DNA from: Saccharicrinis sp963665705
GTDB lineage: Bacteria > Bacteroidota > Bacteroidia > Bacteroidales > Marinilabiliaceae
Length of the DNA: 64,000 nucleotides
Direction of reading: 5' to 3'
NCBI GenBank assembly: GCA_963665705.1
Contig: OY762448.1
Span: forward strand, 558,001-622,000
The first letter of the stretch is position 1. Each line of letters begins with the position of its first letter. A model generated the notes under the pieces. The model did not search any database and was not told where the DNA came from. It worked only from the letters and a program-made list of their open reading frames with translations. The position numbers were made by a program, and so were the translations under genes. Shown here piece after piece: positions 54,591 through 62,958 of the stretch.

Positions 54591-54757
54591 GCTATTTTAC
54601 CATTATCTTTAACGCCAACAAGTAAACAGCCTCCATCAGTATTAGCAAAAGCAGCCAAAGAACGAGCAATTTTTTTAGAATCATTAATTGCGAACTTAAA
54701 ATCTTGCTGTTGGTGCTCTCCCTGATTTATTTTCTCCTGTAGTTTCTTATTTCTCAT
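54591..54757 (-). pseudogene. N-terminal part of the AlbA_2-domain protein split by IS66
   Basis: Starting at ATG 54,757 on the minus strand, about 55 residues are readable: INQGEHQQQDFKFAINDSKK, ARSLAAFANTDGGCLLVGVK and DNGKIA. This is the well-known start of an AlbA_2 domain (E-x-x-x-x-D-F-K, A-F-A-N-T-x-G-G). After this the frame enters the IS66 element. It continues at 52,515 on the other side of the IS with GVASEEEFY. Confidence 0.93.
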
Positions 54758-54872
54758 TTTTACTTGTGACTTTCACGCAAAAATAAAAGTTTTAGTGTGT
54801 TTACACAATATGATTGATTCTTAAAGTAGCTCTTATTTAACCTAGCTTATACTGTTTCTAAATAAAAATATA

Positions 54873-54884
54873 TGACAATCGTCA
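54873..54884. promoter_or_regulatory. TGAC-N4-GTCA palindrome upstream of the hydrogenase operon
   Basis: TGACAATCGTCA is a small dyad, 80 bp before the first hydrogenase gene. Its form (TGAC-N4-GTCA) is like sites of CRP/FNR-family regulators such as FNR or HcpR-type proteins. The region also has AATTGTTAAAAAGTATTAA, a weak match to a Rex site. No promoter box can be placed with certainty. Confidence 0.35.
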
Positions 54885-54964
54885 CTTTTATAATTGTTAA
54901 AAAGTATTAAATTATTAAAGAAATTATTCTCTAATCAAGTTGTTTAATACCAAAATTACTTATT

Positions 54965-55462
54965 ATGTCTGAAATAACTAATCTGGTTAAGTCGTTGGCT
55001 GATAAGCATGGACGATATCACGAAAGCCTCCTGCCTATTTTACAAGGGGTAGTAGAAAAAAATAAATATCTATCAGAAGAAGCAATGGTTGAAATAGCTC
55101 GGGAGCTTGATATTTCTGCAGCTAGGGTTTTTGGAACTGCATCATTCTATTCATTCCTTAATACACGTCCTATGGGACAATATGTAATTAGGGTTTGCAA
55201 AACGATTACTTGTATGATGCACGGCAAAAATCAAATTATTCAAGAGTTAGAGAAGAGTTTAAAAGTGAATCTGGGAGAAACTACATTGGATGGGAAATTC
55301 ACACTTTTGGAAACCAATTGTTTGGGGCAATGCCATAAAGGACCAGCTATGCTTATAAATGATGAGCCATATACTGAATTAACTCCAGATAAAGTGCGTG
55401 AAATCATTCAGACTATAAAAATGAATGAATCATTAAAGTCGTCAAATCCTGATTTAAACTAA
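54965..55462 (+). CDS. hydC: NuoE-like 2Fe-2S subunit of trimeric NADH-linked [FeFe] hydrogenase (HydC-like)
   Basis: This 165-residue protein has the thioredoxin-like [2Fe-2S] fold of NuoE. Ligands are seen as VCKTITCMMHG (C-x4-C) and TNCLGQCHKGP (C-x3-C). In HydABC-type enzymes it works with the NuoF-like flavoprotein to pass electrons from NADH. It is the first gene of the cluster; the next gene starts 6 bp after its stop, so the three subunits are cotranscribed. Confidence 0.9.
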   Translation: MSEITNLVKSLADKHGRYHESLLPILQGVVEKNKYLSEEAMVEIARELDISAARVFGTASFYSFLNTRPMGQYVIRVCKTITCMMHGKNQIIQELEKSLKVNLGETTLDGKFTLLETNCLGQCHKGPAMLINDEPYTELTPDKVREIIQTIKMNESLKSSNPDLN

Positions 55463-55468
55463 TTAGTT

Positions 55469-56650
55469 ATGCCAAAGAAAAATCTAAAAAGATTAGATCT
55501 CATTTTTAAAAATGAGCAGGATGGAGAACAAATCCTTACAAATATATTTAAACAATCCAATCAAGATATTATTAATGATTTAATTAATTCTGGACTAAAA
55601 GGCAGAGGTGGAGCTGGTTATCCTACCGGGATAAAATGGAAATTAGCATCCGAAGCTCAAGGAGATTTTAAATATGTAATTTGTAATGCAGATGAAGGTG
55701 AGCCTGGTACATTTAAAGATCGTGAGATACTATCACAAGTTCCTATTAAAGTGCTGATAGGTATGGCAGTCTGTGCTAAAGTAATTGGTTCGCATGAAGG
55801 TTTTATTTATTTGCGTGGAGAATATAAGTTTTTACGGGAACAATTAATGGAGGTAATTGATGATTTTCATGTGTTGTTAAATAAAATAGGTTTTGATTTT
55901 AGGGTTAAAATATTTTTGGGCAGTGGAGCATATATATGTGGAGAAGAGAGTGCATTATTTGAAAGTATGGAAGGACATAGAGGAGAGCCAAGAAATAAAC
56001 CTCCTTTTCCAACTCAGGCTGGTTACAGAAAATTACCAACGGTGATCAATAATGTAGAAACTTTAGCTCATACTTATTCTATTTTTAAATATGGACCTGA
56101 TAAATTTAAAGATCTTGGAGTTCAGGATTCCAGAGGTTCTAAAGTGTTTTCAGTTTCAGGGGACACACCTGTACCAGGTATTTATGAATTAGAATTTGGA
56201 ATGTCGTTACAAAAGTTTGTTGAGGATTTTGGTGATGGAGATGCTAAGGCAGTGCAGGTTGGTGGAGCTTCAGGTTTTTGCGTTCCTCGTAAAAAATTTG
56301 AAAAAACAAAGATTGGTTATCAGGGTAAATTGACTGGAGTTTCTCTTCCTACAGGCGGGTCTATGATGATTTTTAATTCATCTAGGAGTATGTATAATGT
56401 ACTGCATAATTATTTGGAGTTTTTTGTAGAAGAGAGTTGTGGACAATGTACTCCATGCAGAGTAGGAACTCAACAACTTTTACTTGGAATTGAAGCCGTT
56501 AAAAAAGGTGAGAGATCATCTGAATATCTAGATAAATTACTTGGTTTAGCTGAAAATATGAGAGTTACGGCAAAATGTGGGTTAGGTCAATCTGTGGCTA
56601 ACTCTTTTTCTTCAATTGTAGAAAACTTCAAAGAAGAAATGATTTATTAA
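55469..56650 (+). CDS. hydB: NuoF-like NADH/FMN subunit of [FeFe] hydrogenase (HydB-like, short form)
   Basis: This 393-residue protein has the glycine-rich FMN/NADH pocket GLKGRGGAGYPTGIKWKLA and NADEGEPGTFKDREI. The 4Fe-4S ligands are at CGQCTPCRVG and AKCGLGQ. It corresponds to the core of NuoF only: the N-terminal thioredoxin-like domain and the C-terminal double 4Fe-4S domain of bifurcating HydB are absent. This makes a simple NADH-linked enzyme rather likely, although bifurcation cannot be excluded. It lies between hydC and hydA. Confidence 0.9.
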   Translation: MPKKNLKRLDLIFKNEQDGEQILTNIFKQSNQDIINDLINSGLKGRGGAGYPTGIKWKLASEAQGDFKYVICNADEGEPGTFKDREILSQVPIKVLIGMAVCAKVIGSHEGFIYLRGEYKFLREQLMEVIDDFHVLLNKIGFDFRVKIFLGSGAYICGEESALFESMEGHRGEPRNKPPFPTQAGYRKLPTVINNVETLAHTYSIFKYGPDKFKDLGVQDSRGSKVFSVSGDTPVPGIYELEFGMSLQKFVEDFGDGDAKAVQVGGASGFCVPRKKFEKTKIGYQGKLTGVSLPTGGSMMIFNSSRSMYNVLHNYLEFFVEESCGQCTPCRVGTQQLLLGIEAVKKGERSSEYLDKLLGLAENMRVTAKCGLGQSVANSFSSIVENFKEEMIY

Positions 56651-56658
56651 TCATAAAT

Positions 56659-58455
56659 ATGTTGGATATGAGTAAAGTAAATTTAATTATAGATCATATA
56701 CAAGTTAGTGTCGATAAAGGATCAACAATATTAAAGGCTGCCAAACAGCTGAATATTAAAATACCCACATTGTGTTACCATGAAGATTTATGTGTAGCTG
56801 GAAATTGTAGGGTATGTGTAGTCGAACAATCAGGCAGCGACAGGTTAGTCCCATCCTGCGCTACTCCTGTTTCAGAAGGTATGGAGATATTAACAAATAG
56901 TTTAAAAGTTCGTAATGCTAGAAAAAGTGTAATTGAATTGTTAGTGTCTGAACATAGGGCAGAATGTACTAGATGCTATAAGAATGGTTCATGCGAATTG
57001 CAACATTTGTCTTCAGAATATTTAATAGGTGAAGATAGTTTGATAGATCTTGTGGCATTGAAAGAGTATACAATAGATTATTTTTCCCCTTCTATTATTA
57101 AAGATGATTCAAAGTGTATTCGTTGTCAACGGTGTGTTCGCTCTTGTGATCAACTTCAAAACATTGGGGCTTTATCTGTGGCTTATAAGGGTGAAAAAAT
57201 GAAAATTGCCTCGTTTTTTGAAAAACCAATGTATGAAGTAGTTTGCACCAATTGTGGTCAATGTGTAAATCGATGCCCCACAGGAGCTTTAATCGAACGC
57301 AATTATATAGATGAAGTTTGGTCTGCGATTAATGACCCACAAAAGCATTTGGTTGTTCAAACAGCACCAGCTGTAAGAGTTGCTTTAGGGGAGGCATTGG
57401 GTATGGATTCAGGACATGTTGTTACTGGTAAAATGGTAGCTGCACTTCGACGATTAGGATTTGATTCTGTTTTAGATACTGATTTTACGGCTGATTTAAC
57501 CATTATTGAAGAAGGAAATGAATTACTTCAAAGATTAAAAGGAGCTTTAGTGGATAAAAATCCAGAATCTACATTGCCAATGACTACATCGTGTTCTCCC
57601 GGGTGGATTAAGTATATTGAACATATGTATCCTCAATTATTACCTAATGTTTCAACGGCTAAATCGCCCCAGCAAATGTTTGGAGCATTAGTAAAGACTT
57701 TTTATGCTAATAAGATTAATGTTGATCCGGAGGATATTGTTTCGGTTTCGATTATGCCTTGTACCGCTAAAAAGTTTGAGGCTAATCGACCAGAAATGCA
57801 TTCTAGTGGATATAAAGATGTTGACCTGGTTTTAACAACACGTGAGTTAGCAAGGATGATAGAACAAGCAGGGATTGATTTTCAGGCATTGGAAAATGAA
57901 GAGTTTGATTCATTTATGGGTGTTTCGAGTGGAGCTGCTGTAATATTTGGTGCTACTGGTGGTGTTATGGAGGCTGCATTACGTACTGCTTATGAGATTG
58001 TTACTGGTAGGGAGATTCCTTTTGATGGTTTAAATATTACCCCAGTAAGAGGTATGGATGAAGTGAAAGAAGTTAATGTTAAAATAGAAGATCCATTACC
58101 AGAATGGGAATTTTTGAATGGTGTAGAATTAAAGACTTGTGTTGCTCATGGCCTAGCAAATGCTAAAAAAGTGATGGATAGCGTAGTTAATGGTAAAGCT
58201 CAGTACCACTTTATAGAAATTATGGCTTGCCCTGGAGGCTGTTTAGGAGGAGGAGGACAACCAATTCCAACTAATATAGAAATTCGAAAGAAAAGAACAG
58301 AAGCAATTTATAAAGAAGATGCGGGTAAACCCATTCGAAAATCACATGAAAATCCGGAAGTCGTGAAATTATATAACGAGTTTCTAAAAAAACCACTTGG
58401 ACATAAATCTCATGAATTGCTTCATACCACTTATACCAAAAGAAACCGGTATTAG
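56659..58455 (+). CDS. hydA: catalytic [FeFe] hydrogenase subunit HydA (group A, NuoG-like N terminus)
   Basis: This 598-residue protein has a 2Fe-2S domain (CYHEDLCVAGNCRVCVVE), a His/Cys 4Fe-4S site (HRAECTRCYKNGSC) and two 4Fe-4S motifs (CIRCQRCVRSCD, CTNCGQCVNRCPTG). The H-cluster domain has TSCSPGW, MPCTAKKFE and MACPGGCLGGGGQP, and the small-subunit tail ends GHKSHELLHTTY. It makes or oxidises H2 with NADH-linked subunits. The first motif has Ser where the textbook form TSCCPxW has Cys. No hydEFG maturation gene is in the window. The start is ATG 56,659 or 56,668. Confidence 0.95.
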   Translation: MLDMSKVNLIIDHIQVSVDKGSTILKAAKQLNIKIPTLCYHEDLCVAGNCRVCVVEQSGSDRLVPSCATPVSEGMEILTNSLKVRNARKSVIELLVSEHRAECTRCYKNGSCELQHLSSEYLIGEDSLIDLVALKEYTIDYFSPSIIKDDSKCIRCQRCVRSCDQLQNIGALSVAYKGEKMKIASFFEKPMYEVVCTNCGQCVNRCPTGALIERNYIDEVWSAINDPQKHLVVQTAPAVRVALGEALGMDSGHVVTGKMVAALRRLGFDSVLDTDFTADLTIIEEGNELLQRLKGALVDKNPESTLPMTTSCSPGWIKYIEHMYPQLLPNVSTAKSPQQMFGALVKTFYANKINVDPEDIVSVSIMPCTAKKFEANRPEMHSSGYKDVDLVLTTRELARMIEQAGIDFQALENEEFDSFMGVSSGAAVIFGATGGVMEAALRTAYEIVTGREIPFDGLNITPVRGMDEVKEVNVKIEDPLPEWEFLNGVELKTCVAHGLANAKKVMDSVVNGKAQYHFIEIMACPGGCLGGGGQPIPTNIEIRKKRTEAIYKEDAGKPIRKSHENPEVVKLYNEFLKKPLGHKSHELLHTTYTKRNRY

Positions 58456-58462
58456 GAGTTTA

Positions 58463-58476
58463 TTGTGCATGCACAA
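58463..58476. promoter_or_regulatory. perfect 14-bp palindrome TTGTGCATGCACAA
   Basis: The palindrome lies 7 bp after hydA and before a terminator. The form TTGTG-N4-CACAA recalls CRP-family operators, so it could control the downstream sensor operon. It could equally be a part of RNA secondary structure. Confidence 0.4.
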
Positions 58477-58486
58477 ATTAATATTT

Positions 58487-58519
58487 GACTGTCTACTCTT
58501 GTGTAGACAGTCATTTTTT
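58487..58519 (+). terminator. terminator between hydA and the sensor operon
   Basis: GACTGTCTAC and GTAGACAGTC form a perfect 10-bp stem with a 6-nt loop, followed by ATTTTTTG. It separates the catalytic from the sensory genes, so part of the transcripts should stop here. Confidence 0.88.
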
Positions 58520-58558
58520 GTATTTTAAACTTTGAGGAAGATTAATTATAATTAAACT

Positions 58559-58807
58559 ATGCAAAACGAGCATTCTATTACCATATGCATGGGAAGTTCT
58601 TGTTTTTCCAGAGGAAATAAAGAGGTGTTACCCATTGTTAAAAAATTTTTAGCAGAACATCAATTAGAGAATTCCATATTCTTTAAAGGGGAGTTGTGTA
58701 CTGGAAATTGTGAGAAAGGACCTATTTTAAAAATTGATGAAGAAGAGTTTTCATTAGTTAATCCCGATAAAATTTATGATATTTTAGCAAAATACTTTGA
58801 AGTTTAA
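58559..58807 (+). CDS. small thioredoxin-like [2Fe-2S] protein
   Basis: This 82-residue protein has four Cys ligands in the order of a NuoE-like or Shethna-type 2Fe-2S protein: ICMGSSCFSRG (C-x4-C) and ELCTGNCEKGP (C-x3-C). It is a single-domain electron carrier. It begins the sensor operon and lies 11 bp before the sensory hydrogenase, so it may give or take electrons for it. Its role is not established. Confidence 0.88.
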   Translation: MQNEHSITICMGSSCFSRGNKEVLPIVKKFLAEHQLENSIFFKGELCTGNCEKGPILKIDEEEFSLVNPDKIYDILAKYFEV

Positions 58808-58818
58808 ATAGTTATATA

Positions 58819-60672
58819 ATGGCTCCACTAATTGAAGTAGATAAAGATAAGTGTAATTTGAGTTTAACCTGCATCAGAGTTTGCCCTGCAAAAGCAATTA
58901 AAATAGCTGATAAACATGCAAAAATAATAAATAGCAAATGTATTGGTTGTGGAAATTGTGTAGTTGTATGTGCTCAAAATGCTATTAAATACAGGAATGA
59001 AGAAGTAAGTGTTGAAGAAATTTTAAAGACTGAAGGGAAAGTTGCTGCAATATGTGATCCTGCCTTATCTGGTGAATTTATTGATATTTCTGACTATAGA
59101 AAATTTGTTGCTATGATAAGAGCATTAGGTTTTGATTTAGTTGGTGAAGTTGCTTTCGGAGTTGATTTAGTAGCACAAGAATACAAGGGACTATTGGAAA
59201 ATTTTCAAGGGAAGTATTATCTTACAACACACTGTCCTCCGGTAAGATCTTTTGTTGAAAAATACCGACCTAATTTAGTTGATAATCTGGCACCTATTGT
59301 ACCTCCTTTTATCGCTATGTCAAAGGTTATGAAAAAACGATATGGACAGGATATTAAAGTAGTATATATTACATCTTGTGTGTCAGCAAAAGATGATGTA
59401 CGAAGTTTTTATAATACAGATGGTCGCATTGATGCTGTGATTACCTTTACTGAGCTTCGAAAGTTGTTAGAATTAAATAAGATTAAAGAATCTTCAGTTG
59501 AATTTAGTGATTTTGATCCTCCGTTAGGTCGAAAAGGCGGATTATATCCAATAAATCATGGATTGTGGCAGGCAGTTGATATGTCGCAAGATCTACTGGA
59601 AAGTAGTGTGATTTCTGCTGATGGGAGGAATGATTTTATTCAGTCATTAAAAGAATTTGCTGAAGTAAGTAATTTAAAACAGCATATTGATCTTTATTAT
59701 TGCGAAGGATGTTCAATGGGGCCAGGTATGACTCAGGGAGGCAAAAAGTTTACACGGCAATCAGATATTGTAAGATATGTTGAAAAGCGATTGAAAGATA
59801 TTGATGATGATCAATGGCGGGCTGATATGAAGGAATTTAAAAAACTGGATCTTTCCCGTTCTTTTAAAATTACGGACAGGCGTTTACCAAAACCATCAGA
59901 AGAGGAAGTTCAGCGTGTTTTACACGATATGGGTAAAAGTGATATTAGGGATCAATTAGGATGTGGTGCTTGTGGATATCCTTCGTGCAAAGAATTTGCG
60001 GTTGCCTATTGTCAAGGATTAACCAATTTTGAGATGTGCTACTCCTATTCAATAAAAAGTCTTCATACCTATATCAACAAAGTACATTCGGCTAATGAGA
60101 AATTAAAAAACACAAAAGAAGCCTTGCGCGAAAGTGAAGAGCTTGCGCGAAAGGAAGGGAAATCAGCTCAGGAAGTTGCAGATACGATGACTGCCATGTT
60201 AAATAAATTGAGAGCAGGTGTTGTAATGGTTGATGCTAATTTAAATATCATTGAATCTAACCAAAGTTTCGTGGAAATGATGGGAGAAGATGCCAAACAG
60301 CTGGATGAAGTTATACCAGGATTAAAAGGTGCTGATATAAATTCTTTATTGCCTTTCGGAAAGTTATTTTCTTCAGTGTTACAAACAGGGCAAGAAGTGA
60401 AAAATCGTGATATTAAGATGGGAGAAAATATATTAAACGTTTCCATTTTTGCAATAAAGAAACATAAAATTGTGGGTGGCATCATTCGCGATTTAACAGC
60501 ACCTGAAGTTCGAAAGGAAGAAATTATTAATCGAGCCCGAACTGTTATTAGAGATAATTTAGAAACGGTACAACAAATAGCATTTTTATTAGGAGAGAGT
60601 GCATCTAAAACTGAAAAAGTGCTGAATTCAATTATTGAAGCACAAAAAATTGGGGATAGTCATGGAAGTTAA
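58819..60672 (+). CDS. hydS: sensory-type [FeFe] hydrogenase with PAS domain (HydS-like)
   Basis: This 617-residue protein begins with two 4Fe-4S motifs (CNLSLTCIRVCPAK, CIGCGNCVVVCAQN). A hydrogenase-like domain follows with reduced motifs: THCPPVRSF in place of TSCCPxW, ITSCVSAKDD in place of PCxAKxxE and YYCEGCSMGPGM in place of the MACxxGC motif. Next is a further 4Fe-4S domain (CGACGYPSCKEFAVAYCQG), then a short coiled coil and a PAS domain (NKLRAGVVMVDANLNIIESN). There is no histidine kinase domain; the signal should go to the next gene, a phosphatase overlapping by 11 bp. The layout fits group C sensory hydrogenases. Confidence 0.88.
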   Translation: MAPLIEVDKDKCNLSLTCIRVCPAKAIKIADKHAKIINSKCIGCGNCVVVCAQNAIKYRNEEVSVEEILKTEGKVAAICDPALSGEFIDISDYRKFVAMIRALGFDLVGEVAFGVDLVAQEYKGLLENFQGKYYLTTHCPPVRSFVEKYRPNLVDNLAPIVPPFIAMSKVMKKRYGQDIKVVYITSCVSAKDDVRSFYNTDGRIDAVITFTELRKLLELNKIKESSVEFSDFDPPLGRKGGLYPINHGLWQAVDMSQDLLESSVISADGRNDFIQSLKEFAEVSNLKQHIDLYYCEGCSMGPGMTQGGKKFTRQSDIVRYVEKRLKDIDDDQWRADMKEFKKLDLSRSFKITDRRLPKPSEEEVQRVLHDMGKSDIRDQLGCGACGYPSCKEFAVAYCQGLTNFEMCYSYSIKSLHTYINKVHSANEKLKNTKEALRESEELARKEGKSAQEVADTMTAMLNKLRAGVVMVDANLNIIESNQSFVEMMGEDAKQLDEVIPGLKGADINSLLPFGKLFSSVLQTGQEVKNRDIKMGENILNVSIFAIKKHKIVGGIIRDLTAPEVRKEEIINRARTVIRDNLETVQQIAFLLGESASKTEKVLNSIIEAQKIGDSHGS

Positions 60673-61855
60673 AGAACCTGATTTTTATTTAGATATAAAC
60701 TGTAGTCAGAATAATCACCGAGGCGAATTTATTTGTGGTGACGTTTTTATTTCACGGCGTATAAAAGAAGATGGTAGGACTATTGCAGTTTTATCCGATG
60801 GAATGGGAAGTGGTGTAAAAGCTAATGTTTTAGCTACTTTAACAGCATCAATGGCTGTAAACTTTACAATTGAGCATAAAGAGGTACAAAAAACAGCAGA
60901 AATCATAATGAATACACTACCGGTTTGTAGTGTACGAAAAGTGAGTTATTCAACATTTACCATCATTGATGTTGATGACGATGGTAGTACTACCATTATA
61001 GAATATGATAATCCGAGATGTTTAATTATGCGTACGCATCGTCCCTTTGATCCGGGATGGGAAGAAATAATATTAGATAGTCAAAAGAATAAAGGAAAGA
61101 AACTATATACATGTCATTTTAAGGCTCGTAAGGAAGATAGGATATTTTTTTGGTCAGATGGAATTGTTCAATCAGGCATGGGGTCAAAAACATTGCCTTT
61201 TGGTTGGGGAAGAGAAGAGGTGGAAAATTATGTAATTAAAAGTGTAAAAAATACCCCATTTATATCATCATCTAAATTGACTCGTAAAATAGTTAATATG
61301 GCATCATTAAATGATGGTGGTAGTCCGCTCGATGATACATCGTGTGGTATTATCTATTTGCGTGAACCCAGAAAGCTATTGTTTGTAACCGGACCGCCAT
61401 ACGAAGAAGAAAAAGATGCTGACTTTTCTTTAAAAGTGCAACAGTTTAGTGGGAAGAAAATAGTGAGTGGGGGAACAACAGCAGAAATCATAGCCAGAGA
61501 ACTAGGACTTAAATTTGCTGCAAGTTTAGAGATGCTTGATCCGGATTTACCTCCAGCTGCACAGATGGAAGGTATTGATTTGGTAACAGAAGGTATACTT
61601 ACTTTGGGTAAAGTGGTTAGAGTGTTGGAGAGATTTGAAAAGGATGATGTTCTAGGTAAAGGGCCAGCGCATCAGATTGTTAAGAAGTTTTTGGAGAGTG
61701 ATCAAATTTATATCATAAATGGTACGAGAATTAATGTAGCACATCAGGATCCCAATTTACCAGTAGAGCTTGAAATTAGGAGAACGGTAGTTAAACGAAT
61801 AGCTTTATTATTGGAAGAGAAGTTTTTAAAAGAAGTTTCTATTGAGTATATATAA
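60662..61855 (+). CDS. SpoIIE/RsbU-type PP2C-like phosphatase linked to hydrogenase sensing
   Basis: This protein of about 397 residues begins MEVKEPDFYLDINCSQNNHR and has PP2C/SpoIIE motifs: FICGDVFISRRIK, VLSDGMGSGVKANVLA with the metal-binding Asp, and DDTSCGIIYLRE near the end of the catalytic part. It has an extra C-terminal region of about 150 residues, including FVTGPPYEEEKDADFSLKVQ and SGGTTAEIIARELGL. It should remove phosphate from Ser/Thr of a target protein. The ATG overlaps the stop region of the PAS-hydrogenase gene, which suggests coupled translation. The target is unknown; an STAS-type antagonist is not seen in the window. Confidence 0.88.
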   Translation: MEVKEPDFYLDINCSQNNHRGEFICGDVFISRRIKEDGRTIAVLSDGMGSGVKANVLATLTASMAVNFTIEHKEVQKTAEIIMNTLPVCSVRKVSYSTFTIIDVDDDGSTTIIEYDNPRCLIMRTHRPFDPGWEEIILDSQKNKGKKLYTCHFKARKEDRIFFWSDGIVQSGMGSKTLPFGWGREEVENYVIKSVKNTPFISSSKLTRKIVNMASLNDGGSPLDDTSCGIIYLREPRKLLFVTGPPYEEEKDADFSLKVQQFSGKKIVSGGTTAEIIARELGLKFAASLEMLDPDLPPAAQMEGIDLVTEGILTLGKVVRVLERFEKDDVLGKGPAHQIVKKFLESDQIYIINGTRINVAHQDPNLPVELEIRRTVVKRIALLLEEKFLKEVSIEYI

Positions 61856-62182
61856 TTTATACTGGTTCAAAATAGCAAGTTATCAAATGATATGTGTAGT
61901 TTTTGTAGCTGCTAAATTTACTATATAGGGGTGGTAAGATGTTGTATGATAGTAGTATATGTGTTTGTGGGTGTGTTGTTTGTTTAGTATATTCGGATAA
62001 ATAAGTTGAAAGTTTAATTTATATTTTTTTATGGTTTATTTAGATTGCTTATGTATTACGGTTATACATTAATTCTACTTTTTTTTTCGTCTGATACACC
62101 GTATTTTGCATTTCAATTCTTGAAATATTTCTTTAATTGAAGATATTAAGTTTATTTTAAATGAATTAAGGCAAATTGTTGA
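61856..62182. other. gene-free AT-rich stretch between the phosphatase and DRTGG genes
   Basis: This 327-bp region has no coding frame that I can support. A T run at about 62,080-62,089 precedes gatacaccgtattttgcatt, which is close to, but not the same as, the -33/-7 pattern. It probably holds a promoter for the downstream three-gene group. Confidence 0.5.
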
Positions 62183-62527
62183 ATGAAAATTAGCGAGATT
62201 ATACAAGTTCTGGATGCAACGATAGCATGTGGAAGTGCTTATGTTGATTTAGATATTATGCGTGGTTTTGCCAGTGATTTGATGAGTGATGTGCTTACTC
62301 TGGATACTGATAAAATGATTTTGATTACAGGTCTTGCTAATATGCAAACAATTAGGACGGTAGAAATGGCAGATGTTCAGTGTATTTTGTTTGTTAGAAA
62401 TAAACAGATAACTGAAGATATGCTAAAATTGGCCAAAGAGCATAGCATGATTTTGCTCCAATGTAAATATTCAATGTTTAATGCGGTAGGTAAGTTATAC
62501 GAAGCAGGACTAAAACCCGTTTATTAA
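62183..62527 (+). CDS. DRTGG-domain protein of the hydrogenase signalling group
   Basis: This 114-residue protein resembles the DRTGG-domain proteins of hydrogenase clusters. It starts MKISEIIQVLDATIACGSAY and has a CBS-like alpha/beta core, ILITGLANMQTIRTVEMADV, and ends AGLKPVY. Similar small proteins lie next to anti-sigma-type ATPases and sensory hydrogenases in clostridia. The domain may bind a nucleotide or a small ligand; the role is unknown. It lies 8 bp before the ATPase gene. Confidence 0.75.
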   Translation: MKISEIIQVLDATIACGSAYVDLDIMRGFASDLMSDVLTLDTDKMILITGLANMQTIRTVEMADVQCILFVRNKQITEDMLKLAKEHSMILLQCKYSMFNAVGKLYEAGLKPVY

Positions 62528-62535
62528 AATATATC

Positions 62536-62946
62536 ATGGAATTTATTTACGAAGTAGAAGGCGGTGATTTTACAAAAGCAGGAAATGCTTCAAGTGCTGT
62601 AAAAAAAACATTGAAGCAATTGAATGTTAGTCCAAAAGTTGTAAAAAGGATAGTAGTAGCTCTTTATGAGGCAGAGGTTAATATTGTTGCACACGCATAT
62701 AATGGAGCAATTAAAGTAAATATTGATGCCAAACATATTCATATTGTTTTAGATGACAAAGGCCCGGGAATACCAGATATAGATTTAGCCATGCAGGAAG
62801 GGTATTCAACGGCTTCTTCAAAAGTGAGGGAGATGGGCTTTGGTGCAGGAATGGGACTTCCTAATATGAAGAAAAATGTTGATGAATTAAAGGTTACCAG
62901 TGAAGTAGATATGGGTACTAAAGTAGAAATGATAACTTATTTATAA
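62536..62946 (+). CDS. RsbW-like anti-sigma/serine kinase ATPase (HATPase_c)
   Basis: This 136-residue protein has the GHKL ATPase motifs: EAEVNIVAHAYNG (N box), DDKGPGIPDI (G1) and GFGAGMGLPNMKKNVDE (G2). The single domain corresponds to RsbW/SpoIIAB-type serine kinases that phosphorylate a partner protein. It would be the kinase opposite to the SpoIIE-type phosphatase at 60,662. It lies 8 bp after the DRTGG gene and 12 bp before the second sensory hydrogenase. Confidence 0.9.
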   Translation: MEFIYEVEGGDFTKAGNASSAVKKTLKQLNVSPKVVKRIVVALYEAEVNIVAHAYNGAIKVNIDAKHIHIVLDDKGPGIPDIDLAMQEGYSTASSKVREMGFGAGMGLPNMKKNVDELKVTSEVDMGTKVEMITYL

Positions 62947-62958
62947 TAACAGGATTTA

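Noticed and set aside
54471..54725. Plus-strand frame of 84 codons at the right end of IS66
   Set aside because: It is antisense to the AlbA_2 N-terminal fragment and overlaps the IS terminator and terminal repeat.
54891..54909. Rex-like operator AATTGTTAAAAAGTATTAA before the hydrogenase genes
   Set aside because: The half sites have the wrong spacing and the second half lacks the AACAA end, so I do not call a Rex site.
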